Notes: a model not told the origin generated them from the letters alone. 64,000 nt of DNA from Lates calcarifer (GCF_001640805.2 NC_066833.1:3448471-3512470); one strand, 5' to 3'; shown: positions 13,001-26,700, counted from the stretch's first letter. Program-made: numbers and translations.

Positions 13001-14368
13001 ACCGGTGGTCTCTTCTGTCTATATCCTATTATGATATATTATGATAAATTAATATTTTCTCTCCTGCTCTATTTTCCTCAGTAGCTTGTGCTGTTTTGTT
13101 TAGCTTGTCATTTCTGGAAGTTTTAGCAACCCAGCATCAACACTGAAGACAGCCTAAATTATTCAATTCATAAGCAGGGACATGGCTGATGGGGACCTGA
13201 GGAGAGTGTGACTGCCAGGGGAGTGTGTGTGTGCGTCTGTGCGTGTGCTCGGGAGAAAGTGATGAGGAAAAGTCAGACGCAGCAGTCTGTATTAAATGTA
13301 GCATGACAGACTTCTTTTTGCAGTCTGGCAAAGACAGAGGCAAAACAATATTGAGTCAAAATGAAAAATTAAATAATTGGAATTGAACTAGGTACTATGA
13401 GCCTCTCCAGCTAACATTTGCTCATCTGACAGGACAAATTTGGCTCAGACTTGAAGCACTCATGAGTAGTTGCTTGTAATGTTAGCTAACCTAATAATGT
13501 AAAGTCACATCTGTAAAATCTAACTAACAAAGTTGTCCAGACTAAGGTGCATGTTTCACTCTGCACACAGTTTGTGTGTTTAAGTGTGTTCACTTTGCCC
13601 TCTCCCTCTCATTTATTTATGATAAGTAATATTTCATTCTGTGTTGATAGATCGCAGCACCAGACCACAAATCAAATCAAATAAAAGATAAAGAAAACAT
13701 GAGATACAGCAAAGTCTGAAAAACAGACCATATCTTTATACATCTAATCAGTAATTCATGGGGCTCAAAAATGTTCATGAAATAAAGTAGATAATTAATC
13801 AAGGACGTTTAAGTGTCAGCAAGAGATGTGTCTCCTCACGCTCTCTGTTAGAGGAGAGATAATGTTGAACTGATGGGATGTGAGTACAGTGCATCAAACA
13901 TTATCGTTCACTGATGGAAAAGGTACAAATGCTTGTGTTTGTGTGCCACCCACTGGTACAACCATGTCATGACCCTCTATTTACCAACATTGAGAGATGG
14001 TGCTGAAACATTACGAAACAGTTTCTAACCTATTAACATCAGGTGTGACGGCTCATATCATTTCAGTATGGATGTCTTCAAACTGTGATCATTCTTTGTG
14101 TCTGTCAGGTGGACTGGGAGAGTAATGGCAGCTTGGTGAAGAAGCTGCCATCAATCCGTGAGGATGAGGAGGGTGATGAGGAGCAGAGCTCGGTGTCCCA
14201 CGCCCCCCGCTCCCCGCTGCGTCTCAGCAGGGGGCTCAACTCCCCCCTGCGCTCTCCTCTCCTGCCGCCCAGGCCGTTCCGCGCTCCCTCTGAGCACTCG
14301 CGCCCCACCACCCTGCAGATACCGGTGGTCAGCTTCAGCAGCGCACCACCTGAACTCAGCCCCAGGTA

Positions 14369-14466
<98 letters not shown>

Positions 14467-16410
14467 CTGAAATGGAAAGAATAGCAGAGTATGAGCAATA
14501 ATCAAAAAGACAAGGGAGATCAGAGGAACCACTGCACAATATGCAGTTTGACGCTGCAGCATAGGTGTCTGGCTGCCATGGCAACCAGCACATTACATTA
14601 CATTACTGGTGGATCACATGGAGCCTGGCTGCTGTCAGAGGGTGTATATGTTTTCACACTGTAAGATGATGTATGTGCATGGAAAGTAAATGTGTCCATG
14701 TGTGCACAAAGATTAATAACACCCGATCTGCTGTGCAGTGGTGTGTGAACACAAGCTGCTGATAAAGGAGTAAAAATACTGCACAGCCAACACACAGACT
14801 GTACTGTAATTAGAGCTCTTTCAGTTTTTTTTCCCTCCTCTTCTGATTCTCATTCCTCTCATGTGCTCTCTCTCTCTTACCTTTAATCCCTCCTCTCTGC
14901 ACAGATTTGTGGATGGCATTGAGACAGAGACCAATTCCACCTCATCACAGAAGTTTGAGTTCAGTCCCAGCCTGTCACCTGCAGCACCACCCTCGCCATA
15001 CCCAGGTAACACACACACAACCACACACAACCACACACAGAGTAGTGTTTTACCCCTGCCTCAGATGAATAGAACAGGTTTTTCCTGGTGGATTAATCTT
15101 CATGTGTGTTTGTGTTGGATGCAGGGACCCAGGAGCACTCTGAGATCAAGCAGAGTGTGTCTAAACTGACTGAGGAGGTGAGTGCTGACTCGATGTTGTG
15201 GATAAATGATGATGATGATACATGTTTACACATCTGTCACAGGCTCTAATTATTATCTCTGAATAGGAGGTGTGCACCTCCCAGCATCTTCAGCATTATG
15301 TAAACGTGGCCTGCCTATCCCATCATCCTCCTGGACAATAAGAAACTTATCTCAGCATTTGCATATATTGACCTTCCTCTGGTTTTCTGGTGTGTGTTTA
15401 CACTGTGTATCTCTTCATCATACAGATGAACTGTCTCTCCAAACAAGTCTCCAAGCTCAGTCAGGAGCTGCAGGAAATGACACGCCTGCTCAAGCCCCTT
15501 CTCCAAACAGCGCCGCAGCCAATCCTGACGACCATGATGCCAAATTTAACCCCACCTCCTAGCAGTGCCAGCCAGCTGTCAACAAGCACCTGTCTAATGG
15601 TGCCACCCTCCAGCCACACCTTGTTCCCTCCAGAGACCAAACACTCATTCCCTGTTGGACAGTGGAGACATAGAGGGTGTGGATTTGCCAGGATGCCTTC
15701 TCCCAACTCCTCATTCACCAAAAAGGCCTAATTCATCTCCTTCAGCATCGCCACAGCCCCCATCCAAATCCCCAGGGGGCAAAATCAAGGGACCCGTAAA
15801 CTCCGACCTTCTCTCGTCTGAAGATGGTTGTCCTGAGGAATCCCCAGTCCCCCGAAGCCTCCACGCTTCCTCCAGTAATGGCATTTTTTTGCCCTCACTG
15901 CAGGACCAGCCTCCCCTGGCCTCTCACACTCCTTCACCTTCTCTCTCCTTCTCCATGTCTCTCTCCTCCTCACCATCCCGTTCCCCCTGTCAAGGCCCCC
16001 ACCCATCCAGGCCTGGCAGCTGTGCCAGCAGAGGCCTGCTTCCCCCGCCTCCTTCCCAGGACACCCCTCCTCCCCCCTCCTCCCACTACTCAGCTCCCCC
16101 ATCGCTCACATCCTCCCCTGGAGACCATCGGCTGAGGCCCTCCCCCTCCGTCCCTCTCGTATCCCCCACCGTCTTGGTCCATCCCTCCACCCTCTCCCTG
16201 CCCTTGTCTCTGGACTTTGTTAGTGCAAGGGGAAGGCAGGGAGATACCAAGACTCCATCTTGGTTTAAGTCACAGGTACACCACGAGGAGGCCAGACCTG
16301 TCACTCATCCCCAGGAGCTGGAGATGCAGGAGTGGGGATGGCAGGTGGAGGAGGGGAAGTCCTCCACAGAGCACATCAGCTTCATTGATGAGGAGGAGCC
16401 AGCGTTATGA
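10089..16410 (+). CDS. Kv12/Elk (KCNH3/4/8-type) voltage-gated K+ channel, C-terminal exons (partial)
   Basis: Five exons: 10089-10303, 14109-14365, 14905-15005, 15125-15177 and 15426-16410. They encode the end of the cyclic-nucleotide-binding homology domain and the cytoplasmic tail of an EAG-superfamily channel. The first exon reads GKGDLIG, then [11 protein letters not shown] and YPEYAQKF, which are highly conserved in Elk channels. Next come an acidic [12 protein letters not shown] segment, an ELSPRFVDGIE motif, a coiled coil ([20 protein letters not shown]) and a long Pro/Ser-rich tail ending [12 protein letters not shown]. Kv12 channels conduct sub-threshold K+ current in neurons. Text similarity points to KCNH8 in the early exons and KCNH3 in the coiled coil, so the paralogue is left open. 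The PAS, transmembrane, pore and C-linker exons are not in the window. In the last exon the frame from 15426 ends at 15731, while the Pro/Ser-rich frame is open from 15598. That implies one extra base or an unrecognised short intron. Confidence 0.85.
10351..10449. repeat. teleost dispersed repeat fragment in kcnh intron
   Basis: The block begins with a T and G homopolymer run and ends with GGGGGAATGACATGCAGTAAAGG, after a GAGAGAGACAGGAAAC core. This text is recurrent in percomorph genomes. The family name is not certain. Confidence 0.45.
10450..14108. other. kcnh intron, 3.8 kb, simple-sequence-rich
   Basis: No exon is recognised between the channel exons ending at 10303 and starting at 14109. 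The intron holds a 14-base G run near 11270-11283, many CACA and CATGCA stretches between 10.9 and 12.3 kb, and a purine-rich GGAGGAG tract at 12340-12520. ORFs here are low-complexity shadows. Confidence 0.6.
14369..14461. repeat. (CA)n microsatellite abutting a kcnh 5' splice site
   Basis: About 45 CA units, with one AA interruption near 14391, begin directly inside the donor GTAACACACA of the exon ending at 14365. On the minus strand it yields a Cys-Val poly-dipeptide ORF that is not a gene. Confidence 0.97.
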
Positions 16411-18310
16411 ACGGGTTAACACTGAGCAGAAGCAAGAGATGACAATAAAGTAGCAGATAATGAAAGAGATGGAAAAAACAGTACAACAGAGTCCAGATCA
16501 GGGAAAGTGACATCAAGATGACGGAATGGGAAACAGGCGGCTGGTCCATTTCACACAGGAAATGCTCAAAGGACAGACAGGTACACAGAAACACACCTGG
16601 ACGCTGAGACGCAATGCCAGCTGTGAACACATCAGTGTGAAGGAGAACTTTTCTACACTGATGAACCACAGACTACAACAGCACAAATTGTCTTACAGTA
16701 TCAACCCTCCAGTAGCTTCAGTCAATTCACGCAGCTTCTGGGACTCATAGGACCAGAGCACACCTTTTAAACCAGGTCCCACTGAACCTGAGGAGCCTAA
16801 TATAGCTCTTTTCCAGCTGACTGAACGTACACTGCTACGTATATTGCTTTTTAAACCCAGTATGGATGTCTCCTCCTCTTCAAAGAGCAGGTACAAACAC
16901 ACATATCTCAGTGGGAGACATGTCTTTACCCAAGCCAGATAATCCCACGCCACTGCACTGGGACTGGGAATGTAAGGTCTTCATTCAGTCTCAGTCTCGT
17001 TACATCAGGTCCTCTCACCTGTTGAGCCAGTCTGCTTCATCTACAAGATCATTTTTAAAGGGATGTGTTATCTGCCTGTGGGCTGGTGACATCAAATCAT
17101 CACGTGCCCACCATTCCAGGAAAAACTAAGATTTTTTTTAATTTGGTTTTAACTCTTGACAGAAATGTCCACATTTTCTTTCCCCATAAAAGAAGTTTGA
17201 AGTTCGCAGTCTCAGCAGTCGGGTTGTGTGCCAAAGACAAAAGCAAGATTTATGGAGTAAGTGGTGGGGAGGGGGGCAGGGGGACATCATAAACAGCACC
17301 AATATATCACTGTTCATCACCTTCATGACTGTTTACAACCAGCCTACCAGATTGTATAGCAGACTCCCACATCACTCCTGAGCTTTAGCCATCCAGCCAT
17401 TCGTGCCTTCTCCATGTAAAGACATAAACCTCCCTTAAGTTCTTCACCTGTTAATTACAGGCAAGCATTTGGATCAAAATTTACATCGAAAGCCATCAGT
17501 GTCACCTACACAGAACACTCGCACCTTTTATCTAAAATGGAACCTAATTTATTTATTTATTCAGGCATGTATTTATTTATTTTTGTTGATGAAAGCGATG
17601 AAGAATATATTGCACGTCTGGGAGATTTAACAGAAACAGGCTGAGGAGGAAGGTTTACTATTTAAAGTGTAACCTTCGTAATTCTTATGTAGCACACTCA
17701 TAAAGCATATCTTGAACACAAGCATAATTATCATCATCTACAACCCCTTTGCCAACCACTGAGCTACTCTGGTACAAGACTAACTAACCGTGAAAGTACA
17801 ATACCCAGGCTGCATCACTCTGGAGGTCTCAGGACTCCTGGACATTTTTTTTCTCTTTGCTTTGGTGACGTGCTTTGTGCGCCACATAACTTGTAATATA
17901 GATTTCTGTCAGATTTCTGGTTTCTATTTTCTGTAACAGGAGCAGGGGGAGGGACGACCTGGACTGTTTACACGCTGAAATACAATTTACTGAGCAGAAC
18001 TCCCATCGATGTCCGTGGAGCTCTGATTCCATGGGTTACTCTGGGGTTTGGGGTTTGGGGTTGGGGGTGGGGGGTGGGGTATTGGGTACGTTAAAGGGTT
18101 TTAAATCAAATGCATGCCACAGCTTTTTTTGCATGAGGAATGTGCCTGCTTTTGAGCTGTCGAGGGCCGAGGGCTGACGGGAGTTGACAAACTGCCTGCC
18201 CTGCTGGAGGCTGTTGGGTTTCAGATGTATTTTATTAAAGACTGCTGTTACATAAAAACTTTACCAGGATTACATACTGTACAACAATAAAGAAGTGTTG
18301 TTTTGTAAGA
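16411..18310 (+). other. probable kcnh 3' UTR
   Basis: The sequence after the channel stop codon at 16410 contains no recognised exon. A canonical AATAAA at 18286-18291 is the first strong polyadenylation signal I noted and would give a 3' UTR of about 1.9 kb. A run of G tracts (GGGGTTTGGGGTTTGGGG and more, 18042-18083) lies inside it. The extent is inferred and needs RNA evidence. Confidence 0.45.
18286..18291 (+). terminator. polyadenylation signal AATAAA, probable kcnh 3' end
   Basis: AATAAA occurs here in ACAACAATAAAGAAG. It is followed within 30 nt by a T/G-rich GTGTTGTTTTG stretch that fits a downstream element. It is the candidate end of the plus-strand channel transcript, about 2.5 kb before the convergent armc8 stop codon. 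Confidence 0.5.
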
Positions 18311-20775
18311 TCTCAGACTCCTGTGCTAAAAGACCATTAGTCCCAGCTTGTGCCTCCCAAGTATTAGCATTACCGATGTTCTGCCAATATTTTCAGAATC
18401 GTTACAGTTAAACGACTCCAAATTCTCAAGTTGTCACTGCATTTCCTGTAGAGCTGCAATGATTGCCAGAATATTCATAATTGTTTTAGTCATTTTTTAA
18501 GCAAAAAATGTCAAATATTTGTGTTTTCTGCCTTTTTAAATTAGAGGATTTGATGCCTTTCTTATTCATGTGATTGTAAACTAAATATCTTTAGAGTTTG
18601 GACAAAACAATATTTTACAGACAAAGCGATCGATAGATTGTTGGTTTCAGTCCTAATTTCTTGATCCAGGTAGTTGGAAATGACCTGCCTTTGCTCTTTT
18701 TATAAAATCCAAAAATATGAATGCATTATTTATTATAAAATACTAAATACATAGAAATTAGCAATATACACAAATATAAGTACTTTTTTTTCATTTACCA
18801 TATAAAATTAAGCAAAGACGAATGTAATTTCCACCAACCATCTTTGTGTGGTTGATTAGGAAACAGTGGGAAACAAGTTTAAAATCTTTTCTGTCGTGCG
18901 GCAAAAAACGATTGTTACAAGAGTTTTCTTCTACAGTTGTTTTTCAAATATCCCTGGGTATTTAGTGTTCTGAGAAATAAAAACCCTCTGTGACTGGAAC
19001 TCAGTGGAACATGAGAGGCACAAACTTGGGCTAAGCAACAACTATGTGTGATACAAACTAAATAGTTTTTGCTAAACATTTTTGTTGAGTTTTTGCTGGA
19101 ACTGTTTTAGAGAGGTGTTGATTCAATTTTGTCCATCCCATTTACATCGGTGAGGGTGGGCTAAGTAACACCTCAGTTCAGCTACACCACAAACTTCATC
19201 CTCAACAATCAACACCTCTGTAAAACACTTTCAGTCAGTGAACATTTCTCACAAATTAGAAGACAGACTGGTTTTTAAGGTGAAACAAAACTGTAACTGT
19301 AAATGCCTATTTTAACTACATGTCCACAGAAATAAGACACAACACAGAGGAAATCCTTCTTCAGGTCTGCATATATTTTCAATGGTAACATTCATTCTAT
19401 CAGAGCTTCAGTAAGGTTTGAAATGTCAGGGAACAACACTCAAGAAATATCCTGATGGGGGAAGAAATAATATGATCGAGGGATGAAACACAATGTAGCA
19501 CTTGATTCTGCTGCTGTGGATGCATTTCGTGCTCTTACCCTCCAGGGGCTCTTCTTGAATTCTTTCTACTTTATTCCTTGCATCTACTCTGTCCTCACTC
19601 TTTTCTCAAAGCACGTCAGAGGAAAGAAACTCAGGGGCTTGGGAATTTCATTTATCCCTTTTGACAAACACACGTAAAAGAGGGGCTGCTGAGAATGCAG
19701 AAACAGCAACAGGCATTAGGTCTTTAGCAGAGATGTGAGGATACATGCATCCTCTAATCTCTGGTGCTCTGTGTACTCATGCCTGTTAATTAGTAACTGG
19801 GCAGGTCAGAGTAAGCACTATCAACTACATTTCCCATTGGGATTATAAGGATTTTGGACAAAAGTGACAGGCTCCAGTGCACCACAACCGTGAAAATAAA
19901 AAGGGAAATCAGAGGAATTACATTTCTTTTCCTTATTCACCTCTATAGACCATGTTCAACGTCAGATACATCCTCGAATCAGACTGTGGTGGATTCATCT
20001 GTACTGTGTTCAGAATCATGGTTCAGAGAGGATGAATGAAAACAAACAGAGGGTCAGGGAAAATAAAAATCCAAAAATATATATTTATGTTTATATTTAT
20101 ATATATTTATATATTTACGAGGTATGTATCCACAAAAAAAGAAAACACCCAAAATTTCAAAATAGGCAGTCTGTGTTTTTTTCCAAATGTGTCCTTACTT
20201 GCGATGCCTCAAGGAAACATTAATATTAATAGTAATATCATTAGTTAAAAATTAAAAAAATAAAACAGGGAACCTTTGCTGTCCAACAGCCGTGCTCTTG
20301 TGTCAAACCTCGTAGTCCGGTTCTCTGAGACCTGAATCTCCACGATCAGGACTCCAAAAGCACAGAGGTGGCGGCGCGGGTGTCCAGCTGCTGAAATTCC
20401 AAAGAAAGAGGAAAAAAAAATATGCAAATCTTGAATCACAAAGTCCAAAAAGGAAAAATTTCACTTTGTCCTTGAAGGAAGAAGAAGAGGAAAAAAGAAA
20501 AACAGGTGAAACCCTCCCAACCGTTGATTTCCCAACAGCCACGGTCTCAGAGTCTCCAAGCTGAGGTTTGGAGTGAGCAAAACATTTGAGGTGGTGGTAT
20601 TGGGAGGTGGGTGGGAGGGTGTAGGGAGGACAGCCACAGGTCCAAAAAAAGGTGTCTTTGTGCAACAAAACAAGCCTCAAGATTAAACAAAACAAGAAAC
20701 AAAAGAACCAATGGCAGGTGTCCCTCCCGACGATTGTTAGTTAGGCTGGCAGTAGAAGATGTCTCCCCTCTGTGG
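18311..20775. other. convergent intergenic region and probable armc8 3' UTR
   Basis: This holds the space between the channel transcript end and the armc8 stop at 20776 (minus strand). The part nearest armc8 (about 20.2-20.77 kb) is likely its 3' UTR. An AT-rich run with repeated TATTTATAT lies near 20075-20115. No other gene is recognised, and short ORFs here are not supported. Confidence 0.5.
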
Positions 20776-23700
20776 TCATGCTAGGTACTGCTGCATCGCC
20801 GTCTTCGCCCTGAGAGAGACACACAGTTAGTCCACTCAGCTCAGCAGCTTTAGTAGGTGTTCAATGAAGATGCTCTGTGTTTTACGATTTGCTATTCTGG
20901 CCCACCTGTCACTGAGGTTGGGGTCAGAGGCCTGGGTGAGTTTGTGCAGGATGTCCACAAAGCCCATCTCCCTCAGCTTGTCCTGACGCTCCTGAGAACC
21001 TGGTAATACATGAGAAAGCAGAGAGGGAAATTAATCCATTACAACATCTACGATTCCATTTCAGCTGTGTGCTAATTGAAATGAACAAGGTCAGGAGGTC
21101 AGTCTCTCTCTCAAAAGGACAGAAATGGCTTTGCCATTTAATCACAATCACATTATCCATGTGTTTTGTAGAAAAGAGCTCACAGACCAGGCAACACTGC
21201 CTGTCTGGCCTCTGTGGACACGGAACATCTTGGTTTTCATTTTGCCGCCCATGTTAACAGGTTAGGGCAGACACACGCCCCCCCCACCTCACTGATCTGT
21301 TGATGGTCATGCTGACATCACACCAGCAAGAGCAGTAGTTTTCAATGTTTTCTCTCTCTCTCTCTCCCTCTCTTTTTCTGTCTCTGTCTCTCTCACTCTC
21401 TCTTGCTCTGTAAACCGGTTAATTGAAGAATTGCAGCAACTATTGCATATGTGATGTGTTGACGTGAAGTTCAGCTGGAGTGGTAAATACTGTAGAGCTG
21501 AAAGGATTAGTGAAATTAATTAATCTACAGAAAAACAATATATTTATATAATACTATATTATATATAACTGATATCAATTAATCGTCAGTTACTTTTTCA
21601 AGCAAAAACCGTGACATAAATGCTACAGATTCTTTTATTCCAGCTTCTGAAATGGCAGATATTTTGCTTCTGTCATAGATAATACTAAATAAATACTGTG
21701 GGTTTTGGACATTTGAACCTTGTTAAGTTGTGATTGGCATTTTTCCCACAATTTTTTGACATTTCACTGACCAAACAATTAATTGAAAATATATTCTGCA
21801 GATTGATTGATGGTAAAAATATCTGTTATTTGCAGCACTAAAACATTGCACTGAGCAACATGGATCGCCCAGTGTTTTCACTGTAATGTGAATACGCCTT
21901 CAGAGCTACATCTCAGCAGAAATGACAAAATGTCAGCTTTTCTCACATCCCTCTCCCTCTTCTCTCTGAACCCTGGATCCTTTCCTAATTCCTCCTTTTA
22001 CTTGTGTAGTTAGTGTGTCACTTACCGTCCTCCTCATTCCAGATTAGGTTTGAGATGCAGAAGGTGGCAGCAAGCTGCAGTTTCACATTCGAATGCCCCT
22101 GTGGGAAGAAGCAAAAGTCAGAAATATTACAAGTAAGTGAAAAACAGAACAAAAAAACATAGGTAACACAGCCTCAATAAAATGTCTGGCTACCAAGAAG
22201 AGAACAATCAACAGTGTAGTCTTCATACTGCTGCAAAAACATCAAACATTTAATCTGATAAACAGAACAAGGGTGAACTTCAGATGATGATATTATACAC
22301 AGTACCATGTAGTATTTGATTTTCTGAAGCATGTCGTCATTCGTCATGATGAGTTCCTTGGCTGTGTTGCCATCGGCTATGTTGGCTAAGATGCACAGCG
22401 TCTGACAGATAAGAAAAGTTGTGTTACATCAGCACTGTTACTTGAACATTTTGTTCTTTGTGATTCAGAAAAAAAGCCTCTCTAATGTACTTCCAGTTCT
22501 ACAAATACCACTGGTACAACTGATTACAGACTGATCTCAGGCAGATGTTTTGTCATTATGTCTGTGAAATGTTAAAACTAGTCTGCAATGTGGATTTAAA
22601 ACCATTTGTAAGCATGAATCAACGGGAGAGCCAACCTGTTCTTTGACCTCTATACTGTGCTCTGCTTCCAGGATGAGGGTCACTGCCTGCATGATCTGCT
22701 TCCCATGAGAACTCATGATCTGGTCAATGTGCTGATGATATGACAAGTCATGAGTGGAGAGAAAGCAGGAGAGAATCAGTATGCATGCTGTATTTTAGAT
22801 TTCCTGGGGAACATATGCAAATTCAGCACATGCTGGGTCAAGTGTATTCATATCCACACAGAAGGTAAGAAAGTATGAGGCATTCAAGGTTGGTGCTAAG
22901 GTGAGTTACTCCACGTTTACTCTGACACGTCATAAAAACTCTCAGGGGAATCTGTGACCGCAGTACTGAACAGAACAGTCCAAGAAGCAACCTGCAAACC
23001 AGGAAAGTCTACGTATATTCTGTGGCCACTTTATTAGATACACCTCTACAATCCAATGCAATCCAGTCCAACAGCTCTGCCATAAATTATGCTTTTATGA
23101 TGATTATACATTTTCAGTTTTTATTGACAGGTAATCTTTCTACTTCATCCTTATTATTAAGGTTGTACTGGAAAGGTTTTCTAATGTTAACATCCCTAAT
23201 CTATGTAAAGATAGTGGACAAAATATTAGTAACACGTTACAGTATTATGTTATTGCAGTTTACGTTCGCCAGCATATACCAACTTTTGGGTAGTATAACT
23301 ACAGTTGTCTGCTGGATGAAAACAGCACTGGGCAAACATCCAGTGGAAAATATGCAAAAAAGGGTCTAACATTGTGTGACTGGTAAAATACCAAGACAAG
23401 TCAAAGGATAACTCCACTATTTTTGAACCTGGGTCTTGGGTGAAAAATGATTCATAGGGACAACAATCATTGGAACTGGTGCAGTTTTGAGCAAGAATGG
23501 TGCATCTGACAACCGTAAACAGCTGCTGCTGTAAACAAATGATTGTTATTATAAGTCTCTGACAACATTATGGATAGGATCATTTTTTGTTTAACCAGAA
23601 ACACTGCTATATTATCACTACCAGACTCCACTGACAAAAACAGTAATTTTACTGAACACAGGAGCTGCTGGAATACCACTGCCTCAGTCAGTTACTTTGT

Positions 23701-26700
23701 GTTACTGTGTGACTTAGTGGTGGAGGAAATATTCAGAGAGTTTATGTAAGTAAGGGAGACAGTGTTATTTCAACAGCCCCTGTGTTCTGCAAGGCAAACT
23801 GAATCCTATCCATAACATTGTCAGACACAAGCACTCTGGATGATTTTTGTCCTAATTTATCATTTGCACCCAAAAACATGGGGAAAATAAGTTCCAGGTT
23901 CAAAAATACCAGAGATGTCCTTTTTAAATATAAACTAATATCGTGCAGAAGTTTGGCTCTGCTGTTGACGATGAGAGATCCACTGAGTGTTTGGTCATGT
24001 GACTGGGCTCAACTCTGTATATTAGCATTTAGCACAACTCGGACACGTCAAAGCAGACATCCCTCAAGGTGTTCAGTCGTGCTGACTATTAACTGAGATA
24101 TGCTTGTTGGATAACATTTGTGTTTTGTTTAAAACGTACGTATGATAGTTGTTCTATGTAGCCTGAATTCTGAACTGCCAAAAAAAGTCTAGCATAAACT
24201 CTGGATGCAGTCCAGTACAACCACTATGTAGAGTCGTCACCTCTCTGGCAATGTCGACAAAAAAGTTTTGTAAAACATACAAAACAGCTGTTCTGCTGGA
24301 TGTCATGAGACTAGGGATGCTCCGATACCACTTTTTTTCACACCGATACGATACCGATACCTGGATCTGAGTACTTGCCCATACCAAGTACCGATACGAG
24401 TACTTGTTAATGCCATTACACTTCGTACATTTACTTGAAAACGTGTTTTATTTTCATCAGATATTGTTTCATTCTCTTTTACTCAAACAGAAGTACTGTT
24501 AAAGTACTGTTATTGACATTTTAGCATTCAACTGCATCTTTTTTTAACAAACAGAATATCTTCAAGGCAGGAGTAGGCTAAGGCGGAATGTTTAAAATGT
24601 CCAACTATTTTCCTGCCACAGCATCAGCCACGCTCCTCTGTGCTAAAAGCCTCTCATTAACAGCCAGCTGGAGGGTGTGTGTGACACACGGCAGGCTCGG
24701 GAGTCCAGCGTCACTCATGGCTTTGATCATGTTTTTCGCATTACCACATAGCACAACATGAACAGAACTTTTAGGGACGCCCCCATGTCTGAAGCATGTC
24801 ATCAAACACACCTGCAACGGCTTGGCTGGTGTGTGAACCCCTAAATTGTTTTGCATGCAGGACGACTCTTCGCGGAGTAAAATCCTCATCAATCTGCTGT
24901 GCAGTTAAACTGATGAGGGACACCGGGCTAACGCTGCTCCTCCAAATATCAGTGGTGAAGCTGAGGGCCTGAAATGTCTTGCAACAGGCTGCGGATGTGC
25001 CTCTTCACAAAGTCGTGTAGCTTTGGCAACACTGTGTCAGTGATGTGGTGTCGGGTAGGGATCTCATACCTCGGCTCCAGTACGCTGAGAAGATGTCTAA
25101 ATCCTATATTATCAACAACCGACAATGGCTGGTCATCAAGAGCAATGTACTGGGTCAGAGCCTCTGTTATTTTCACTGTGCATGGATTGTCTCTTAACAT
25201 CTTCTCCCTCTTCTCCAGAGTTTGCTGCGAAGTTGATTGTTGCTGTTTGCCATTATTAGCAAACGCTTTGAACTCGGCATCGTGTTGGTTTTTTAGATGC
25301 ATGATCAGATTGCTTGTGTTGAAAGTTCTTGCTTTCGTCCCTCTTCTTGACAGCTTTGCAGAGCAGAATTTGCAGTCCGCTTTACTTTAGTCACCATCAT
25401 CCACTGTGAAATACCTCCACACCGCCGACATTGCTCCTCCATGCTCTCACTTAGCACCTGACCGCCCAACGTCACACTGCCGTAAAGTGGTATCGGAACA
25501 CTTTTACAAGTACGAGTACAGGAACAGGGTATTGGACCCGATACTTGATACTGGTATTGGTATCGGTGCATCCCTACATGAGACTGTACAGGTGTACCTA
25601 AAAGGCAGGCCAGTGAGTGTATGAACACGTCATAGCAATGAAACAGTAGTGTTACTTCTACTGTAGGTGTTTTCTGTGCACACACTACAACATTTTTCAT
25701 GAGATGGATTTGGACAATACCACTGGGCCTGTCACTGACTATAGTTATACACTGTAAATACAGGTGTAAAGAGATTATGGTAAACTAGGGAAAAAAGCTT
25801 TTACTTCACTAAGTTTCTCATCATGCTTGTGTTTGTGTCTCACCGGGCGTGTTGAAAGCAGATTACGCAGCAAACCAAGGGTCTTCATCAGCACATTGGT
25901 GTCGGGGTCCGACAGCAGACGGAACAACTGCTCTGTACCCAAACACCGAACAATCTCCACCTTCACCTTCTGATCAGCCTGGAATGCCATGTTCTTAACA
26001 CACAGAAGTTTTGTATTGAATTGATTATCTGAGCTATCACAGCTTTATATGCACTACTTTAACCATGATGCAGTGGATAGTGAGCATTAGATCATAGGTG
26101 ATTTATTATCTTAACTTTCACAGTCTTTGGAACAAAGTCACAAGTGATTCAATTCAATTTGTTGGTCAAATACTGCTTTCAAGTGTAAAAGAAGGCTGTC
26201 ATGATGAGACTTAAAAATCCTCTTCTTACCATCAGGGCCCAGATCCCATTGACCCTCAGTGCAGGACTGTCACTCTGAGTCAGACTGCATAGTAATTCGA
26301 TCACCCCTGACTCCAGGATGGGCTGCAGACAAACAAACTGGAGTCAATATTAAACCTGCCATAACTGATTTCTTTTGGCCACTTGAGGGCAATGGAAACA
26401 CATTTTGAACACAACGCTGACATAACCATTATCTTTTGACTTGATATGATGAACTTGTTAGCAAACAGTTGTTTATTTACAAACTCATCAGTTACAGAGC
26501 ATTTGGCTCCATTCATTAGATATGTGTCACTGTCTGTTTTTGGTCTTTATCACGTCCTGAGGGAAATATCTGGCTGTTGAGCTGCTAAATGTTCCACTGT
26601 GATCACCAGCTGCTCTCTAACTGTGTCTGTCTGCTGTTTGCTTCTGAGCAGGTAGTGGGCAGTGGCTTTTTACAGCATTTTTCTGAATACAGTTGCCTGC

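Noticed and set aside
14151..14593. Minus-strand ORFs with long Cys-Val runs
   Set aside because: They are translations of the (CA)n microsatellite and the antisense of a channel exon; they have no independent support.
15785..16304. Alternative frames opposite the Pro/Ser-rich channel tail
   Set aside because: Shadows of the real frame; composition mirrors the C-rich coding strand.
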